Of a DNA stretch of 12,930 nucleotides, positions 1 through 5,474 are shown piece by piece. The DNA is taken from NCBI GenBank assembly GCA_044344795.1, contig JBIJCF010000052.1, positions 1 to 12,930 on the forward strand, read 5' to 3'. Position numbers and translations under genes: made by a program. This DNA is from GCA-2737665 sp044344795 (lineage in GTDB: Bacteria > Bacteroidota > Bacteroidia > Palsa-965). Numbering within the stretch: the stretch's first letter is position 1; each line of letters starts with the position of its first letter. Under the pieces are notes generated by a model, which was not told where the DNA came from, did no database searches, and saw nothing but the letters and a program-made list of their open reading frames with translations.

Positions 1-147
1 GTGCGTTTCAAGGGACCTTTCAATGGAAAATTATCCAGAGATATTATTCACTTTCCTGATTCAATCATCCAAATTCGACTTTCCGAAAATAATAAAACAC
101 GAATGTTACAACTCGTTGGAAACTTTGAGAATTTAGGCTCGTTTTGA
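1..147 (+). CDS. 3' end of an unidentified gene (partial)
   Basis: Frame 1 is open from the window edge to a TGA at 145-147 and gives 48 residues, starting VRFKGPFNGK and ending LVGNFENLGSF. The GTG at position 1 is the window edge and not necessarily a start. The reading is protein-like, with mixed charged and hydrophobic residues and no low complexity. I do not recognise the family, and no motif in the visible tail allows a function. The stop is followed by about 100 bp of AT-rich DNA before the control region of the next gene, so the two are probably separate transcription units. Confidence 0.55.
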   Translation: MRFKGPFNGKLSRDIIHFPDSIIQIRLSENNKTRMLQLVGNFENLGSF

Positions 148-248
148 TTTTTTAGCTTGCCAATTATTTCATGCACACGAAAAGATGAAGATTTTCACTT
201 CTGTTTGACTATTGAAATAAACCAGGAAACGATTTATTCATGCGATTT

Positions 249-264
249 CTGAACATTTGTTCAG
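249..264. promoter_or_regulatory. 16-bp dyad, probable operator
   Basis: CTGAACATTTGTTCAG is a perfect inverted repeat: 7-bp arms CTGAACA/TGTTCAG around a TT centre. It lies 53 bp upstream of the barrel gene at 318 and about 20 bp upstream of a weak -7 box, GAACTTTG (286-293). The size and symmetry fit a dimeric repressor such as a TetR-type protein, which is an inference. The central ACATTTGT recurs in the dyad at 1982-1997. Confidence 0.5.
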
Positions 265-289
265 TAGATTCTGAATAGCCAGAGTGAAC

Positions 290-317
290 TTTGTTACATC
301 CTTAAAAATGTAACAAA
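290..317. promoter_or_regulatory. 10-bp inverted repeat abutting the start codon
   Basis: TTTGTTACAT (290-299) and ATGTAACAAA (308-317) are perfect complements separated by 8 bases. The right arm ends at the base before the ATG at 318. If transcription starts about 7 nt after the -7-like GAACTTTG (286-293), most of the left arm is not transcribed. A protein-binding operator is therefore more likely than an RNA hairpin. If the whole repeat were transcribed, it would hide the start site. Confidence 0.5.
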
Positions 318-884
318 ATGAAAAAATCAATTCTCTTAATCGGATTAGTTAGCCTGTTAACGATGAATGCTTTCGCGCAAAGCGAGTCAAAAGAAAGCAA
401 GTTTGGTCTTGAAACAGACATTCTTTGGCCATTTATTGTTCAGGCAACGAGAACGCATTTCACCATAAAACTTTGGCAAAAAGGGAATTTACGCGGTGAT
501 GTGTACGCAGGAATCAACATCGATTTTCCAAGAGATCGAGAAACAGAAGGTCGCTTTGCCGATTACAGCCTTGCAAGCGGTTACAGGCAATACTTTTGGA
601 AAGGGCTTCATCTGGAATTTTCTCAGACAACCGGACTGGGCGTTTTGGAAAATCACGTTACAACCGGAAAAACGTATAACAGTTTTGATTGGTTGGTTAG
701 TGGTTATGTTGGTTACAAGTTTGAGTTTGCCAAAAAGAAACTTTATTTGCTCCCTCAGTTTGGTGTTGCCGGAGTTGTCTATAAATCAAACTCATGGCCT
801 ATATATGAAGATAACACCCTAACCAAAGAAGTTGGCGAATCACCATTCATTTTGGGCTCATTGAGATTTGGATATAATTTCTAA
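318..884 (+). CDS. Small outer-membrane beta-barrel protein
   Basis: This is a 188-residue protein. Its signal peptide has MKK followed by a hydrophobic stretch, with a likely cut after NAFA or AFAQ (about residue 20). The mature part alternates aromatic and polar residues in short amphipathic stretches (GYRQYFW, YVGYKFEF, LRFGYNF) and ends in phenylalanine, as small outer-membrane barrels do. The length suggests about 8 strands. I cannot assign a named family or a ligand. Translation starts at ATG 318 without a recognisable Shine-Dalgarno sequence, after an A-rich stretch, as is usual in Bacteroidota. The broken SDR gene begins 11 bp downstream and is probably in the same transcript. Two dyads upstream (249-264 and 290-317) suggest regulated expression. 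Confidence 0.65.
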   Translation: MKKSILLIGLVSLLTMNAFAQSESKESKFGLETDILWPFIVQATRTHFTIKLWQKGNLRGDVYAGINIDFPRDRETEGRFADYSLASGYRQYFWKGLHLEFSQTTGLGVLENHVTTGKTYNSFDWLVSGYVGYKFEFAKKKLYLLPQFGVAGVVYKSNSWPIYEDNTLTKEVGESPFILGSLRFGYNF

Positions 885-895
885 AAATAAATATC

Positions 896-1816
896 GTGAT
901 TAAAAGACAAACGGTTATTGGAGGTAATGGAACAATCGGAAAGATAGTGGCGGCCGAACTTCACAAAATGAATATCCCTGTAAGAATTGCCTCAAGAAAT
1001 CCCAAGCCAGTTAACCAAGATGATGAAATATTCACCATGGATGTATTGCATGAACAGTGTACTGAAAATAGTATCAAAGGTTCATCCGTTGTTTATTTGA
1101 TTTTAGGCTTACCCTACAAGAGTAAAATCTGGTTAAATGATTTTCCTAAGGCAGTGGAAAATGTGATAAAAGCCTGTAAAAAAGAAGGTGCGAAATTGGT
1201 TTATTTCGATAACGTATATATGTATGGATTCGTAGATGGATGGATGAATGAAACAACGCCTAATCGTCCTTCATCAGTGAAGGGTAAAGCGCGCCAAATT
1301 GCCGCTGATTTAATACTCGATGCAGTTAAGAAAAAGGAAATAGATGCCATGATATGCCGTTCTGCTGATTTCTATGGGGATTATCCCGCATTTGATGTGA
1401 TCAAACAAATTGCCGAAAAACTTAAAAAAGGGAATAGTGCCCCACTCCTTATCAGCGCGGATAAAAAACATTCATTGACATATATTCCAGATGCTGCTAA
1501 AGCAGTCGCTTACTTAGGGCAACAAACGGATGCTTAAAATCAAATTTGGCATCTACCAACAGATACTAATCCACTTACAGGGAAAGAGCTTGTGGAATTG
1601 GTTGCTGAAGTTCTTCAAGTAAAACCGCGCTATAGTGTTATTCCTAAAGGAGTATTAAAATTTATTTCAATTTTCAATAGCACTTTGAACGAACTTTTGA
1701 AATTGTCTTACCAATGGGAAAAAGACTACCTTTTTAGCAGTAAAAAAATTGAGGAAACATACGGTTTGAAAGCTACGACCTATAAAAATGGTATAACAGA
1801 ACACTTAAATATATAG
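896..1816 (+). pseudogene. NAD(P)-dependent epimerase/dehydratase-type SDR, interrupted by one in-frame TAA
   Basis: The first part (GTG 896 to TAA 1535-1537, 213 residues) opens with the dinucleotide-binding motif VIGGNGTIGK. It continues as an extended SDR with YFDNVYMYG, the substitute active-site region RPSSVKGKAR and CRSADFYG. After the TAA the same frame continues without interruption as NQIWHLPT...LTGKELVELV and runs to TAG 1814-1816, the usual C-terminal part of this family. The whole reading would be 306 residues, normal for the family. TAA for an expected TAT/TAC (DAYNQIWHLPT) is a single-base change. The first piece lacks the substrate-side C-terminal domain and is probably non-functional unless the stop is read through. 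A second piece could start at ATG 1592 but lacks the NAD site. No ATG fits the start; GTG 896 places the glycine motif close to the N-terminus as expected. Confidence 0.8.
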
Positions 1817-1981
1817 AGTTGAAAACGCATAGTAAAATAAATTTCAGCATAACTGATTATGTTTTGAAAGGTGAAAATTTATTGAAAAATAAATTCCTTA
1901 ATTATTTTCAAAGCTTTCAACAGCTCTAAAATATTAAATAGCCACTGCTAGGACTAACGATTCTTATAAAATCATTCATTT

Positions 1982-1997
1982 TGACACATTTGTGTCA
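1982..1997. promoter_or_regulatory. 16-bp dyad, probable operator
   Basis: TGACACATTTGTGTCA is a perfect inverted repeat with 7-bp arms and a TT centre. The layout and the central ACATTTGT match those of the dyad at 249-264, which suggests the same or a related dimeric regulator. It lies in the 235-bp gap (1817-2051) that separates the broken SDR gene from the next one. The rest of that gap is AT-rich and I see no gene in it. Confidence 0.5.
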
Positions 1998-2024
1998 GAT
2001 ACAAGCATCAAATCCTTCCGAATT

Positions 2025-2049
2025 TTGCATTGGACATAAATCAATGCAA
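2025..2049. promoter_or_regulatory. 8-bp inverted repeat beside the start codon
   Basis: TTGCATTG (2025-2032) and CAATGCAA (2042-2049) are perfect complements with a 9-base spacer, ending 2 bp before ATG 2052. The left arm overlaps a -7-like GAATTTTG (2020-2027). The arrangement copies that at 290-317: an upstream dyad, about 27 bp, then an inverted repeat, then the start codon. Confidence 0.45.
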
Positions 2050-2051
2050 TC

Positions 2052-2693
2052 ATGAAATTAGTCATCTTCGGTGCCACCGGTTTTTCGGGTCAAGCTATTT
2101 TGAAGTTAGCCTTATCTAAAGGTTTACAAGTCACTGTGCTGGTTCGAAATAAATCGGCGATTACCATTCAAAATGAAAATCTTACTGTCATCCAAGGCAA
2201 TGTGTTAGATAATAATGATGTCAAAAAAGTATTAGTACATCAAGATGCCGTAATACAATGTTTGGGTGTTGGCGGCAAAGGTGATGGAAAGCCCACCACA
2301 TTTATTTCCGATGCCACAAAAGTAATTGTGGAAGAAATGGAAAAACAGCAAATCAAAAGGCTGATTGTTATGAGCAATGTTGGAGCTGGTAATAGTGTAT
2401 CCTTTCAACCCTGGTTTTTCACAAAAATTATTCTTCCTTATTTCATGAAGTGGCTACAGGTCATCATCGAAGATAAAAACCGAATGGAGCCAATTATCAT
2501 GAACAGCGAGTTAGATTGGACCATTGTTCGATGTCCAAACATTGTAGACAAAACGCCTAAAGGTAATATCCACGCAACATTGGATGGGAAAGGATTGAAA
2601 TTAGCTGTCACCTTGGACGATATGGCTGAATTCATCATAAATCAATTAACGGATAATGCTTATTCCAGACAAGCTCCTTCGATAAGTAATTGA
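2052..2693 (+). CDS. NAD(P)-binding SDR of the atypical NmrA/flavin-reductase-like type
   Basis: This is a 213-residue soluble protein. The N-terminal MKLVIFGATGFSG carries the glycine motif G7-x-x-G10-x-x-G13 of atypical SDRs, followed by VTVLVRN, where Arg after the second strand favours NADPH. VIQGNVLD and VIQCLGVGG follow, then RLIVMSNVGAG and WTIVRCP. The family includes biliverdin reductase B-like and NmrA-like oxidoreductases or redox sensors; the substrate cannot be deduced. The length is normal and the frame intact. The hydrolase starts one base after its stop, so the two are surely co-transcribed. The inverted repeats at 1982-1997 and 2025-2049 probably control both. This protein is a second SDR, distinct from the broken one at 896. 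Confidence 0.85.
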   Translation: MKLVIFGATGFSGQAILKLALSKGLQVTVLVRNKSAITIQNENLTVIQGNVLDNNDVKKVLVHQDAVIQCLGVGGKGDGKPTTFISDATKVIVEEMEKQQIKRLIVMSNVGAGNSVSFQPWFFTKIILPYFMKWLQVIIEDKNRMEPIIMNSELDWTIVRCPNIVDKTPKGNIHATLDGKGLKLAVTLDDMAEFIINQLTDNAYSRQAPSISN

Positions 2694-2694
2694 A

Positions 2695-3513
2695 ATGAAA
2701 TCATATTTATTTATAACAGCAATTCTATTCTTCATCATGACGAGTAAAGCTCAAACAACTTTCATTCAAACGAACATTGGTAAGATAGCCATTCATAAAA
2801 CAGAACGCACGAGCGATAAACTTCCTATCATCTTACTTCATGGCGTTTATTTTGATCATCTTTTGTGGGACGAACAAGTAAAACACATTGATGACCGAAC
2901 GGTTATCACGATTGACATGCCATTTCATGGTGAAAGTCGTGAGATTACAAAACCGGATTGGTCATTGAATGATTGTGCCGATATGCTCATAGAAATTTTG
3001 GATAGACTATATGTCCAGAAAGTCATAGCTGTTGGCCATTCATGGGGAAGTATGACCATTCTCCGAGCAGCAAACAAGCAACCTGAAAAATTTTCATCAA
3101 TCGTGTTATGCAATATGCCTTTTTTGACGGCATCAAATAAAAATAAATTAATTATTCGTCTACAACATACTATATTATTATTCAGAAAATTTTACACGAA
3201 ACAGGCTGCAAAAGCTTTGTTTGGTAAAACATCATTAAAACAAAATCCGAAATTAATTGAGACGCTGAAACGACCTATGAGTATTTTGTCAAATATGCAA
3301 ATTAAACAAACCGACAAAGCTGTTATTATAAATGCTGAAGATGCAACGAGATTAATCAATAATTTGAATGTAAGGACGATTGCAATAAAGGGAAAGGAAG
3401 ATTACGTCCCAAGACCAACAAATATTAAAACTATAGAAATAGAGGGCGGGCATATTAGCCCTCTCGAAAAACCTACAATCGTTTTAAATGTTATAAAAGA
3501 TTTTATAAAATAA
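2695..3513 (+). CDS. Exported alpha/beta hydrolase
   Basis: This is a 272-residue protein with a signal peptide (residues 1 to about 20, ending TSKAQ), so it is probably periplasmic. The alpha/beta-hydrolase landmarks are in order: the oxyanion loop LLHGVYFD, the nucleophile elbow GHSWGS with Ser116, Asp236 in KGKEDYVPRP, and His253 in GGHISPLEKP. The triad is complete and the length typical, so the protein should be an active esterase or related hydrolase; the substrate cannot be told. A cap region lies at about residues 140-200 and is rich in Lys. The start codon follows the SDR stop by one base, which indicates translational coupling. The pairing with an NAD(P)-binding SDR suggests handling of a small organic compound, but that is inference. 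Confidence 0.88.
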   Translation: MKSYLFITAILFFIMTSKAQTTFIQTNIGKIAIHKTERTSDKLPIILLHGVYFDHLLWDEQVKHIDDRTVITIDMPFHGESREITKPDWSLNDCADMLIEILDRLYVQKVIAVGHSWGSMTILRAANKQPEKFSSIVLCNMPFLTASNKNKLIIRLQHTILLFRKFYTKQAAKALFGKTSLKQNPKLIETLKRPMSILSNMQIKQTDKAVIINAEDATRLINNLNVRTIAIKGKEDYVPRPTNIKTIEIEGGHISPLEKPTIVLNVIKDFIK

Positions 3514-3546
3514 ATTAAAGTGAATTTAGTTAATAAATCAACACTA

Positions 3547-3578
3547 AAATTCGAGTAAATTATATACTCTAAATTCGA
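3547..3578. promoter_or_regulatory. Direct repeats and short dyad upstream of the DinB-like gene
   Basis: AAATTCGA occurs at 3547-3554 and again at 3571-3578, 24 bp apart. Between and overlapping them, GAGTA (3553-3557) and TACTC (3565-3569) form a short dyad. The second repeat ends 4 bp before ATG 3583. Spacing of about two helical turns suits side-by-side protein binding. No clear TAnnTTTG box is visible here. Confidence 0.3.
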
Positions 3579-3582
3579 AAAA

Positions 3583-4041
3583 ATGAGAAACATAGAAAAA
3601 CAGCTACAAAGGTTATATACATTTATAAAAGATGCCGATAGGGTAAATAGCTCTGTTTCATCCGCTAATGTCGGCTGGCATATAGAACATTCTTTGCTTG
3701 TAATAATAAAAATGATTTCTGCTTTAACAGCTTCTGATCCTGCTCAATATAAGTGGAAGTTTAACCTTGCAAGAGTAATTGTATTTACAATCAATAAATT
3801 CCCAAGGGGAAAGGGTAAAGCTCCTGATGCTGTAAATCCCAAACAAACAGAGAAAACAGATTTTGATGCTCTCTTTGCAAAAACAAGAGAAAAAATTGAG
3901 GAATTTAAAAAGGCAAGTCCAAATAATTATTACGAACACAATATTTTTGGAGTTCTCAATAAGAAAAATACTTTTATCATTATGGATATTCATACCAATC
4001 ATCATTTTAAAATTATTAAAGATATCATTTCATCTGATTAA
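3583..4041 (+). CDS. DinB-like / DUF1569-type four-helix protein
   Basis: This is a 152-residue, mostly helical protein with no signal peptide. Two histidine clusters match the DinB/DUF1569 fold: GWHIEHSL (His33, His36) in the first long helix, and IHTNHHFKII (His137, His140, His141) in the last. Members of this superfamily often bind a divalent metal through such histidines and act as thiol-dependent transferases or have unknown roles. No specific activity can be assigned. The middle part (residues about 70-92) is Lys/Pro-rich. The gene stands alone between the hydrolase (70 bp upstream) and the long inverted repeat at 4107-4241, like a single-gene cassette. Confidence 0.7.
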   Translation: MRNIEKQLQRLYTFIKDADRVNSSVSSANVGWHIEHSLLVIIKMISALTASDPAQYKWKFNLARVIVFTINKFPRGKGKAPDAVNPKQTEKTDFDALFAKTREKIEEFKKASPNNYYEHNIFGVLNKKNTFIIMDIHTNHHFKIIKDIISSD

Positions 4042-4106
4042 AAATAGAAAACAGAAAATTGCAAGCTTAGCAAAGGACTTATTGGAAAATGAAATATAGC
4101 AACCAG

Positions 4107-4241
4107 CAGCTAACAGCGGTTTTGCGTCAGGCGGGTTTTGGTTCTCCGTTTGACGCTTTTTGCTATATTTGAACATTAATGCTTAGTATCAAGTGCGATG
4201 GTAAAATCCCGCCCGAACGCAAAGCCGAAAGCCGTTAGCAG
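4107..4241. repeat. 135-bp imperfect inverted repeat, attC-like
   Basis: The left arm (4107-4139) and right arm (4203-4241) are complementary in blocks. CAGCTAAC (4107-4114) pairs with GTTAGCAG (4234-4241, one mismatch). After an asymmetric unpaired spacer, GG-TTTTGCGT pairs with ACGCAAAGCC, and GGCGGG(T)TTTT pairs with AAAATCCCGCC. The 60-odd bases in the middle are unpaired. Outer AAC/GTT triplets, an unpaired spacer between two paired blocks, an extra base in one arm and a variable centre are the traits of an integron attC site. The outer boxes do not fully match RYYYAAC/GTTRRRY, and no integrase is in the window. An alternative is a Bacteroidota dispersed intergenic repeat of unknown mobility. 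Confidence 0.6.
4137..4171 (+). promoter_or_regulatory. Bacteroidota-type promoter inside the inverted repeat
   Basis: TATATTTG (4164-4171) matches the -7 consensus TAnnTTTG exactly. TTTG at 4137-4140 lies 23 bp upstream as a possible -33 element. The predicted start near 4178 would make a leader of about 80 nt for the SRPBCC gene, containing the whole right arm of the repeat. Confidence 0.5.
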
Positions 4242-4701
4242 TAATTAACTGAATAACTAATGAAAAATATTCAAACTGAAATATTGATTAATACAGACAT
4301 TGCTAAAGTTTGGGATGTTCTGATGAATTTTGATAACTACCCTAAATGGAATCCATTTATCACAGCAATAAGCGGGGAACCAAAATTAGGCACAAGGTTG
4401 ACAGTATCTATAAAACCTCCCGGAGGAAAGGAAATGACTTTTAAACCAAAAGTTTTGAATCTTGAATCGAATAGAGAATTTAGATGGAAAGGTAAACTTG
4501 GTATCAACGGTATTTTTGACGGAGAACATTATTTCATTTTAGAATCCTTGGATAAAGACATAACAAAATTCATTCAGGGTGAAAAATTCAGTGGACTTTT
4601 AGTTCCTTTAGTAGGCAAAATGCTGGATAAAACACAAAAAGGATTTCAGCTTATGAATGAATCGATAAAAAATGAATGTGAAAGAAAGTAACTACTGCTA
4701 A
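4235..4701. repeat. Short inverted repeats bracketing the SRPBCC gene
   Basis: TTAGCAGTAATTAACT (4235-4250) lies just before the gene. AGTAACTACTGCTAA (4687-4701) overlaps its stop codon. Their complements match at all but one substitution and one gap. The downstream copy continues as ATGCG..TTC..TATCAG, which resembles the left arm of the 4107-4241 element (ACAGCGGTTTTGCGTCAG). It may be a degenerate second copy of that element without its other half. Confidence 0.5.
4260..4691 (+). CDS. SRPBCC (START-like) domain protein
   Basis: This is a 143-residue single-domain protein. The pattern is that of the SRPBCC/polyketide-cyclase-like fold: a first strand (IQTEILINTD), then the helix-turn AKVWDVLMNFDNYPKWNPFI, which is the family signature. 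Strands follow (LTVSIKPP, MTFKPKVLNLE, FRWKGKLG, EHYFILES, TKFIQGEKFSG), then a long C-terminal helix from about residue 118. Such proteins bind hydrophobic ligands in a deep cavity; the ligand is unknown. There is no signal peptide, so it is cytoplasmic. The gene is monocistronic, probably expressed from the promoter within the upstream repeat, and bracketed by inverted repeats, so it may be a mobile cassette. Confidence 0.85.
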   Translation: MKNIQTEILINTDIAKVWDVLMNFDNYPKWNPFITAISGEPKLGTRLTVSIKPPGGKEMTFKPKVLNLESNREFRWKGKLGINGIFDGEHYFILESLDKDITKFIQGEKFSGLLVPLVGKMLDKTQKGFQLMNESIKNECERK

Positions 4702-4933
4702 ATGCGTTCTATCAGTTTTGTCTTGCCTCAGGTTCAATACAAGGCAAAATAACCTACAACATACCCTAATCAAAAATAGACCCTAAATTGTCATAAACAC
4801 CATTCTAAAGTTTCTGTTAAACGTTATTAAAATAACAATATAAAAGGTGTTAATAAGAATAGATTAATCCGAGATACTTCGCCAAACCCATTCCAAATCA
4901 GGTTCGATAATTCGATGTTCCTGGCTAGATAAG
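4692..4933. other. AT-rich gap with a T-loop-like tail
   Basis: No gene is visible. Three items stand out. One is a weak hairpin, TTGCCT (4723-4728) with AGGCAA (4741-4746). The second is the palindrome GTTATT-AA-AATAAC (4823-4836). The third is GGTTCGAT (4901-4908) followed by CTGGCTAGA (4921-4929). The last resembles the T-arm and 3' acceptor of a tRNA, with an apparent internal duplication of TTCGAT, and runs into the hairpin at 4934. No 5' tRNA half is present. Confidence 0.4.
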
Positions 4934-4969
4934 GACAAAAGCCGGAAGAGAAACCTTTCGGCTTTTGTC
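4934..4969 (+). terminator. Strong hairpin before the GIY-YIG remnant
   Basis: GACAAAAGCCGGAAG (4934-4948) pairs with CTTTCGGCTTTTGTC (4955-4969). This is a 15-bp stem with one G-U pair and a 6-base loop, AGAAAC, followed by the T-rich GTTTTAGCTTTTTG. It fits a rho-independent terminator. It follows a T-loop-like tail ending GCTAGA by 4 bases, the same layout as at 5286. Confidence 0.65.
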
Positions 4970-4982
4970 GTTTTAGCTTTTT

Positions 4983-5281
4983 GTGTGCTACGTATACGTT
5001 TTGTATGCAGATTAGTTCAATAGGCAGTATATTGGATTAACCGCAGATCCGGAGGATCGTTTACTGTCATTTAATGTGAAGGCTCCCAAGGGTCTTACTG
5101 TTCGTTATCACCCTTGGAGGATAGTCCACTTAGAAACTTCTGTAACAAAAAGGAAGCACTTCTTTGTGAAGGTCGGCTGAAAACGGGAGTCGGTCGTGAT
5201 TTTATCAAATCGCTTCATCACGACCTTGTCGGACTCATATCCGTCGCAGCGGTCGTTGGTTCGATTCCATACCCCCGCTAG
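4983..5281 (+). pseudogene. GIY-YIG endonuclease (UPF0213/YhbQ-like), decayed
   Basis: From GTG 4983 the frame reads MCYVYVLYAD, then TAG (5013-5015), then FNRQYIGLTADPEDRLLSFN, then GLTVRYHPWRIVHLETSVTK. A one-base shift in the A-run at about 5146-5151 is then needed to continue as EALLCEGRLKTGVGRDFIKS and on to TAG 5279-5281. These pieces in order are the GIY-YIG domain: YVYVLY (the GIY strand), QYIG (YIG), the Arg helix DRLL, RPW-like HPWRIVH, the Glu-bearing helix and LKTG.GR.FI. The rebuilt length of about 99 residues is normal. The unshifted frame ends at TGA 5178-5180. One nonsense change and one indel make it inactive as a single product. Its last 16 codons run through the T-arm-like sequence at 5248-5279. 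Small GIY-YIG proteins cut or repair DNA, and some are homing enzymes. Confidence 0.8.
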
Positions 5282-5282
5282 A
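5231..5282 (+). other. tRNA 3'-half-like sequence inside the GIY-YIG 3' end
   Basis: CGGACTCATATCCG resembles an anticodon arm with CAT and one loop base missing. GGTTCGATTCC (5258-5268) is a T-arm/T-loop motif, and AGCGG (5248-5252) pairs with CCGCT (5275-5279). No D-arm or 5' acceptor strand is found upstream, so this is not a tRNA gene. It could be an attachment-site-like tRNA tail, or a conserved hairpin belonging to the GIY-YIG element. Confidence 0.45.
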
Positions 5283-5285
5283 AAT

Positions 5286-5327
5286 AAGCAGAAAAGTCGA
5301 AGAAGAAATTTTTTGACTTTTCTGCTT
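5286..5327. terminator. 19-bp hairpin with GAAA tetraloop
   Basis: Positions 5286-5304 pair with 5309-5327 over 19 bp with two G-U pairs; the loop is GAAA (5305-5308). The loop side contains six T's inside the stem, and no T-run follows. It begins 4 bases after the GCTAGA that ends the GIY-YIG tail. It is probably a terminator or a structural end of the element. Confidence 0.6.
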
Positions 5328-5386
5328 GGTATGCAAGATGTATGTTAATTGTTTAAAGCCCAAAGCATCGGGGTGTGTTTAGAACT

Positions 5387-5432
5387 AAAATTTTTCAGAA
5401 CTTCACCAGTATACCATTATTTGAAAAATTTT
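5387..5432. promoter_or_regulatory. 11-bp AT-rich inverted repeat upstream of the amine oxidase
   Basis: AAAATTTTTCA (5387-5397) and TGAAAAATTTT (5422-5432) are perfect complements around a 24-base centre, 42 bp before ATG 5475. It could be an operator or a leader hairpin. The 5328-5474 gap holds nothing else I can identify. Confidence 0.35.
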
Positions 5433-5474
5433 AAGTAGTAAGTTTAACCTGATAAAAGAAAGTTATTTTAAGTT

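Noticed and set aside
3863..4099. 78-residue open frame overlapping the DinB-like gene
   Set aside because: It lies in a shifted frame of the DinB-like coding sequence and has no recognisable features.
4815..4836. TGTTAAACGTT shared with the region near 8549
   Set aside because: Eleven shared AT-rich bases in intergenic DNA without common context; too weak to call a repeat family.
5192..5282. Possible complete tRNA gene with CAT anticodon
   Set aside because: Only the 3' half looks tRNA-like. No D-arm or matching 5' acceptor strand is found, the anticodon loop is one base short, and the T-stem has an extra T. The same bases also encode the GIY-YIG C-terminus.
4692..5474. Single large structured RNA (tmRNA or RNase P RNA) in the gene-poor stretch
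   Set aside because: The characteristic tmRNA ends and the RNase P core are absent, and the central part is explained by the GIY-YIG remnant.
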